Shown in pieces: positions 59,881 through 64,000 of a stretch of DNA of 64,000 nt. Made by a program: the position numbers and the translations under genes. A model generated the notes under the pieces. It had not been told where the DNA came from. It saw nothing but the letters and a program-made list of their open reading frames with translations, and did not search any database. Numbering within the stretch: the first letter of the stretch is position 1; every line of letters starts with the position of its first letter. The stretch covers positions 1 through 64,000 of the forward strand of contig JAPDOI010001811.1 in assembly GCA_029168955.1 (NCBI GenBank). The letters are read 5' to 3'. The stretch is from Aplectana chamaeleonis. Its lineage: Eukaryota; Nematoda; Chromadorea; Rhabditida; Cosmocercidae.

Positions 59881-60463
59881 AGATATAAATCATGGAACTT
59901 CTATTTGCTCACTTATCTAGTAAACCGATTTCTAGGTTCTTGGTTATGCTATTAGTGCCTTGCCTTGTCGTGGACAACTGTTTTCTGATCTGAAATGCAT
60001 GTAAATATTCTTTACGCCAATGCACGATAAAGCATTGGAAGATCCATTCCACTTGTAGCGTAGAAATTCAAAGCATAGGTTTTGTCGCAGTGTCGGAGGT
60101 AAAATATGCCTTCGCAACGGCCGATCAAAATGCTCGTGAACCGCGTGGGCCGACAGTTTCATTCGGACAGACCTGGGGTGGTAGTAATTTTGCCAAACTA
60201 CGATGTTAACCAGAGCTTTTAACATCGATGTTAACTATGAGGTTATCAGTCTTGACTGAAATCGGCGTACTAATACCTAGAGCCAAAATAAATTACTATA
60301 AAAAATCTTGGAGTGAAAGTTCGAAGTTACTGCTCCTTAACTTCCTTGTTACCCCCCTTGAAACTCACGATCGCGAACATTGATGTTCGCTCATTAATCG
60401 GCGCCTTTCACATGTCAATGATGAGACACTGGGCATGTTGAGGAGTGGGTTTGATTTGGCGAT

Positions 60464-60512
60464 GGCGGGTTAGGCTAAAAAGTCCTCGAGAGGACTTTTA
60501 GCGTAACCCGCC
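60464..60512. repeat. Near-perfect 24-bp hairpin
   Basis: GGCGGGTTAGGCTAAAAAGT then CCTC pairs with GAGGACTTTTAGCGTAACCC then GCC with one or two mismatches and almost no loop. Outside the stem, GAGTGGG and CCCATCA may extend the symmetry weakly. It is a probable core of a small palindromic element. Confidence 0.75.
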
Positions 60513-62330
60513 AACTCCGGGCTTCTCACCCATCATCACTGGAGCCGTGATTGGGCCAAGAACTGTGTAAATATACGCCAGTCCCCCCAACGGCTGGCGC
60601 ACCGTTCGTCATGCGCAGTGATAACGCGATCAATAGCCAATTATTGCTTCCCTCGTTCAGCTGACTGCTTCCCTCTAATTCATTTTCTTTGCTGAGCATT
60701 TTGCGTGCTCGATTTTCTTGTGTTCTTCGATTTTACGAGGACTACAAATTGAGGTTATTGTGACCGAAAAACCTGTCAGTGGATTAACTAGACCAGAACG
60801 CTCAGAAATTTGATGTTGAAGTCTCTAACTCCAAATTTCAGATCTTTTTTGTTTTTTTTTCCTTCAAATAAATTCATGGGAAATTTACTATTCACTTTTG
60901 TTGTGATCATGTATTTTTTGTTTTCTCGGGTTTTATTTTTGTTTTCTTTTCTATGCAAAATTCAAAAAGAGAAAACTTATGCCTTGTCATTTCAATCTTC
61001 GCAGTATCGACTAGAATGTAAACCGCAACGATCAATTAGTCCAATACCTTGATTACTTGAATGTTTTATTCATTCCGAGATTCTAATTTTACGTTTTTTC
61101 GATTATTCAGTTCATCTTGCTATTTCAAGTAATCGTTTTTATAATATTCGATACATTCCGGGATTCTTGAGTAATCGATTCATTAGATGTTTCAGTTATT
61201 CGGTTTCTCGAATACGTGGCCAACATAACGGCACATTTGAGCGTCCCGAATTCGGAACTGAAAACATTCACTGCTTTTCTTCGGAGAAAACGTGTGAGGC
61301 ATTAATCGAAGTTGTTCAAGCATTCAGAATTTTCGAAAAGGCTTCATTGACTGGGTTCAATCATTAAAAATTTTCGCAGTAGATTAATCGAAGTCTTTTT
61401 GGATAAGTACGAAATTTATCTTTTTCGAGCATGTGATTTCAAAAAATTATTTGCGAAGTACTTTTCGAGAACTCGAGAATGAATATATTTTCAACAAAAG
61501 TATTTGAAAAAATCTCGGATCGAGAAGCTTCAAATTTGCCTAGTGAATAATTAATTCCGAAAACCGAATCTCCATGTGACTGGATTGAATATCAGAAAAT
61601 TTCTCGCACTTATCCGAGAAAATGTTTAAAATAACAAAGAATAACCGAACAAGAAAGTACTTTAATTTTAAGCTGTTTTCATGGAAAGTTTGGAATTCTT
61701 TTCAATTTCAATGAAAAGGTTTCATTCTGCAACGGTTTTTTTTTCAAAAGTATTTTTCAGACAGGCTTTGAAGTACTGCGGAGGCAGAAATGACAATGTG
61801 TGTGTTTTCTCTTTTCTCTAGCTACTCGAGAAAGTAAATATCGAATGGCCACCACTAAAGTGAGTTGTAAGGTTCTCATAATCAATGATTGAGAAAAACA
61901 TAGTAGACCTGAAATTTTGAAACAAGGACTTTCATGTCAACCTGGCAGCAAGTTTTAGCCTAGCTATTCCTGTGACAGGTTTCTCCGGCCAGTTTCACCT
62001 GAGTTCACGTTTCTCGTTAAATTGAAAACATCGACGAGAAAAATCATTATCGCATGATACTCATTAAAACTAGATAAAGAAAAAGCAAACAGAGGTAAAA
62101 CATTCAGCTGAATGGATCAATCAACGAAAGTAAGGCGAGAAGACGAGAAGGAGTGACTCTACACAGAACAAGCATATACTGTCTAAGAGAAATTGCAAGT
62201 TAATCGGAAACTAGTATTTCTGCTCTAATCATTTTCACAGCTACTGTGTCTACTGAGAAAGTGTTAATTGTTGATTTATGAGGAGCAGGGTTCAAGAACC
62301 TAGGCGAGCCTCTACAAAGTCTCTCAGTCC

Positions 62331-62401
62331 GTGAATGCATGGCGTAGTGCGATGTCGCGCTGCCCTTGTCAGTGCGACCACGGGTTCAGATCCGCACTCA
62401 T
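62331..62401 (+). repeat. tRNA-like relic
   Basis: GTGAATG at 62,331-62,337 pairs with CACTCAT at 62,395-62,401 in six of seven positions, counting one wobble. Between them lie a box-A-like TGGCGTAGTGCG and a box-B-like GGTTCAGATCC at nearly normal spacing. The T-stem pairs poorly and the body is short for a standard cloverleaf, so I call it a tRNA pseudogene or SINE head and assign no amino acid. Confidence 0.4.
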
Positions 62402-64000
62402 CGAATTTTACACATGCATGTGCATAAGTTCATGATGAGAATTAGTCCTCGTGCGTTGAGATCAAAGCACTTTGGTGCAGAGCGATGTGTCGCTGTTGAT
62501 GAACCGGCGTTCGCGGGTTCGTTTACCAGTGGCAGCCACTTTTGCGAACGATTAAGTGGCAGTTCCCAGTTGGTTCGAGGGTAACATCGATGTCTCACAC
62601 CTCAATTCTTCTTGGTTATCGTGACATGATCATGGTTCGTAACTCTCAGTTTCGGCTAGTTTACTACCACCCCTGATCTATGTACAGCACGGTTCTGCGT
62701 GCATAACTCAACACGCGCGTCAAAGACATGCGAGGAACAGTGAATGTGTTCAAAATCAAGCAGTTCACCACGGTCGCGAAGCACCAACCTCCGAAACTTA
62801 TAGTTGACTTTACGAAGACATGAGAGAACTACACGGAGAAAAATTTTCCGTTAACAGTAGGTTGTCTAATCCGAAAGAGTGCCTCTAAAAAAACTCAACA
62901 TCGGAGATTTATACCTTGCTCACAGGATTTTTTTTTTCAAAATTATGGAAATGTGAGCCTGGGTTATTCTGCGTAGTACAGCGATCTTGAGAGAAGAGCT
63001 GATTCTCTTCTGCGTTCGGATCTTTGTACGCGAACGATCAACCATGAAGGCTACAATGAACCGAGAAGTTTTTTGCTGTCAACTGACTTCGTTTATCTGA
63101 AATTTTTTCTTGGAACGCTTCTCTTGATGATCCGAGCCCACGCTTCTAATGATGCGCCGGGGAGTAAATCTCCTGAAATCAGCTTGGAGTGTATATGAAG
63201 TACATGTCATCGATAAATGGTCCAGAGATAGCCGCGGCGCAGCGATCTAACGTGATATCACTCGATCGATGTTCATGACTATCATTACCTCTCGTCGTTT
63301 GAGTGCGTGCCACGTGTACTCGTCGCGGCGATCTCTCAACCAGTGATCAATCATACGTCGGCATTTATCGTTCTGTACCTTATAATCATTTTGGTTTCAT
63401 TTTCGCCATGAGAAGACAAGTCAGTAGACATAATGCGGATGATGGAGGCTGAAATGGGGACAGATTCGAGTTTCAAACCGTCATGTTTCCAACCTCGGGA
63501 GAGGTTTTCAGATATCTGTCACTTTTTGCTGCTGGACTCACTTTGACACTCTGAACCGAAGAGCCATCCGATCATTCGAGAATGCTTCAATATGGTGAGC
63601 ATTGGGACGGTAAGTTAAGACGAAAGGAAGTTTGGAGCGGGTTAGTAGCTAAATGAGGCAGTCCCCCTCTGCTAATTGCTTTTGTACAGACACAGTATCT
63701 CACTGATCCCTTGAAGATGTTTTGATATGGGAAACTTTATTACTTTTTTACCGAACCTTCCTGAAAAATGAGCTTTGCAGAGTGACTGCGAAGCAGTCGG
63801 TCATAGACGACTGTAAATTGCCAACGGCACAGAATTCTCACTTTAAACAAAATTGATGTTACCCAGTTGATGAAGGGTAGGGTAGGAAAGAAATAAAGAG
63901 CCAAAAACTTTCGTTAGAATTTTGTGCCGTTTGCAAATTATAAACTTGTGTCGGTCATGACACGGGCTGTGCGAAAGTGTTCTGTTTCCATATATTCGGC

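Larger units (their letters stand above)
59881..64000. other. AT-rich terminal segment; no gene recognised
   Basis: Long stretches of AT-rich sequence with open frames under 95 codons and no recognisable domains, apart from the hairpin at 60,464-60,512 and the tRNA-like stretch near 62,331. Loosely repeated phrases such as CATTCCGAGATTCT and CATTCCGGGATTCT occur at 61,070-61,165. Introns or distal regulatory DNA of a gene beyond the window cannot be excluded. Confidence 0.55.

Noticed and set aside
60810..61052. 80-codon hydrophobic open frame
   Set aside because: T-rich low-complexity sequence gives Phe and Leu codons. There is no supporting start, splice or homology signal.

Overview
This 64-kb window looks like repeat-rich, gene-poor nuclear DNA from an animal. 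The best phylogenetic clue is a decayed RTE-type non-LTR retrotransposon (apurinic endonuclease plus reverse transcriptase) of a kind common in nematodes and other invertebrates. A nematode is my tentative guess, but nothing here proves it. There is no bacterial-style gene organisation, no rRNA and no convincing intact host protein-coding gene. Almost all long open frames are stop-poor tandem repeats or triplet microsatellites.

Layout. (1) 1-15,905: one continuous satellite of 42-bp units (Sat42-A), already in progress at the left edge. (2) 15,906-24,020: unique or degenerate DNA with hairpins, small inverted-repeat elements, an AT-rich TTTA tract, two clusters of a CGTACYGACCGCG motif and a G-quadruplex-capable inverted repeat. 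Two matching inverted 19-bp ends (18,275 and 23,361) may bound a 5.1-kb element. (3) 24,143-26,194: broken endonuclease and reverse-transcriptase part of an RTE-like retrotransposon. (4) 26,195-47,852: 23 tandem copies of a unit of about 0.87-1.0 kb. Each holds the retrotransposon 3' end, its stop codon, a (GAA)n tail and about 150 bp of sequence beyond the tail. (5) 47,853-49,317: spacer with a 440-bp foldback element and a second long hairpin. (6) 49,318-55,860: a second 42-bp satellite (Sat42-B), in which nearly every unit carries the perfect CRE palindrome TGACGTCA. Part of it is organised in an 840-bp (20 x 42) higher-order period. (7) 55,861-64,000: a 7-bp minisatellite, two clusters of a 41-bp repeat, a nested hAT-like/mariner-like MITE pair, a second mariner-like MITE, a half copy of the foldback element, a tRNA-like relic and otherwise featureless AT-rich DNA.

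The most interesting points are these. The two satellites share both the 42-bp period and a related core, suggesting common descent. The tandem array appears to be a retrotransposon 3' end plus captured flank, amplified after the element was already dead, because the units share one CGA-to-TGA stop. Sat42-B is a dense array of roughly 150 potential bZIP binding sites. Many units at 26-44 kb and in parts of both satellites carry random single-base indels that look like unpolished long-read consensus, so copy counts and fine structure should be treated with caution.
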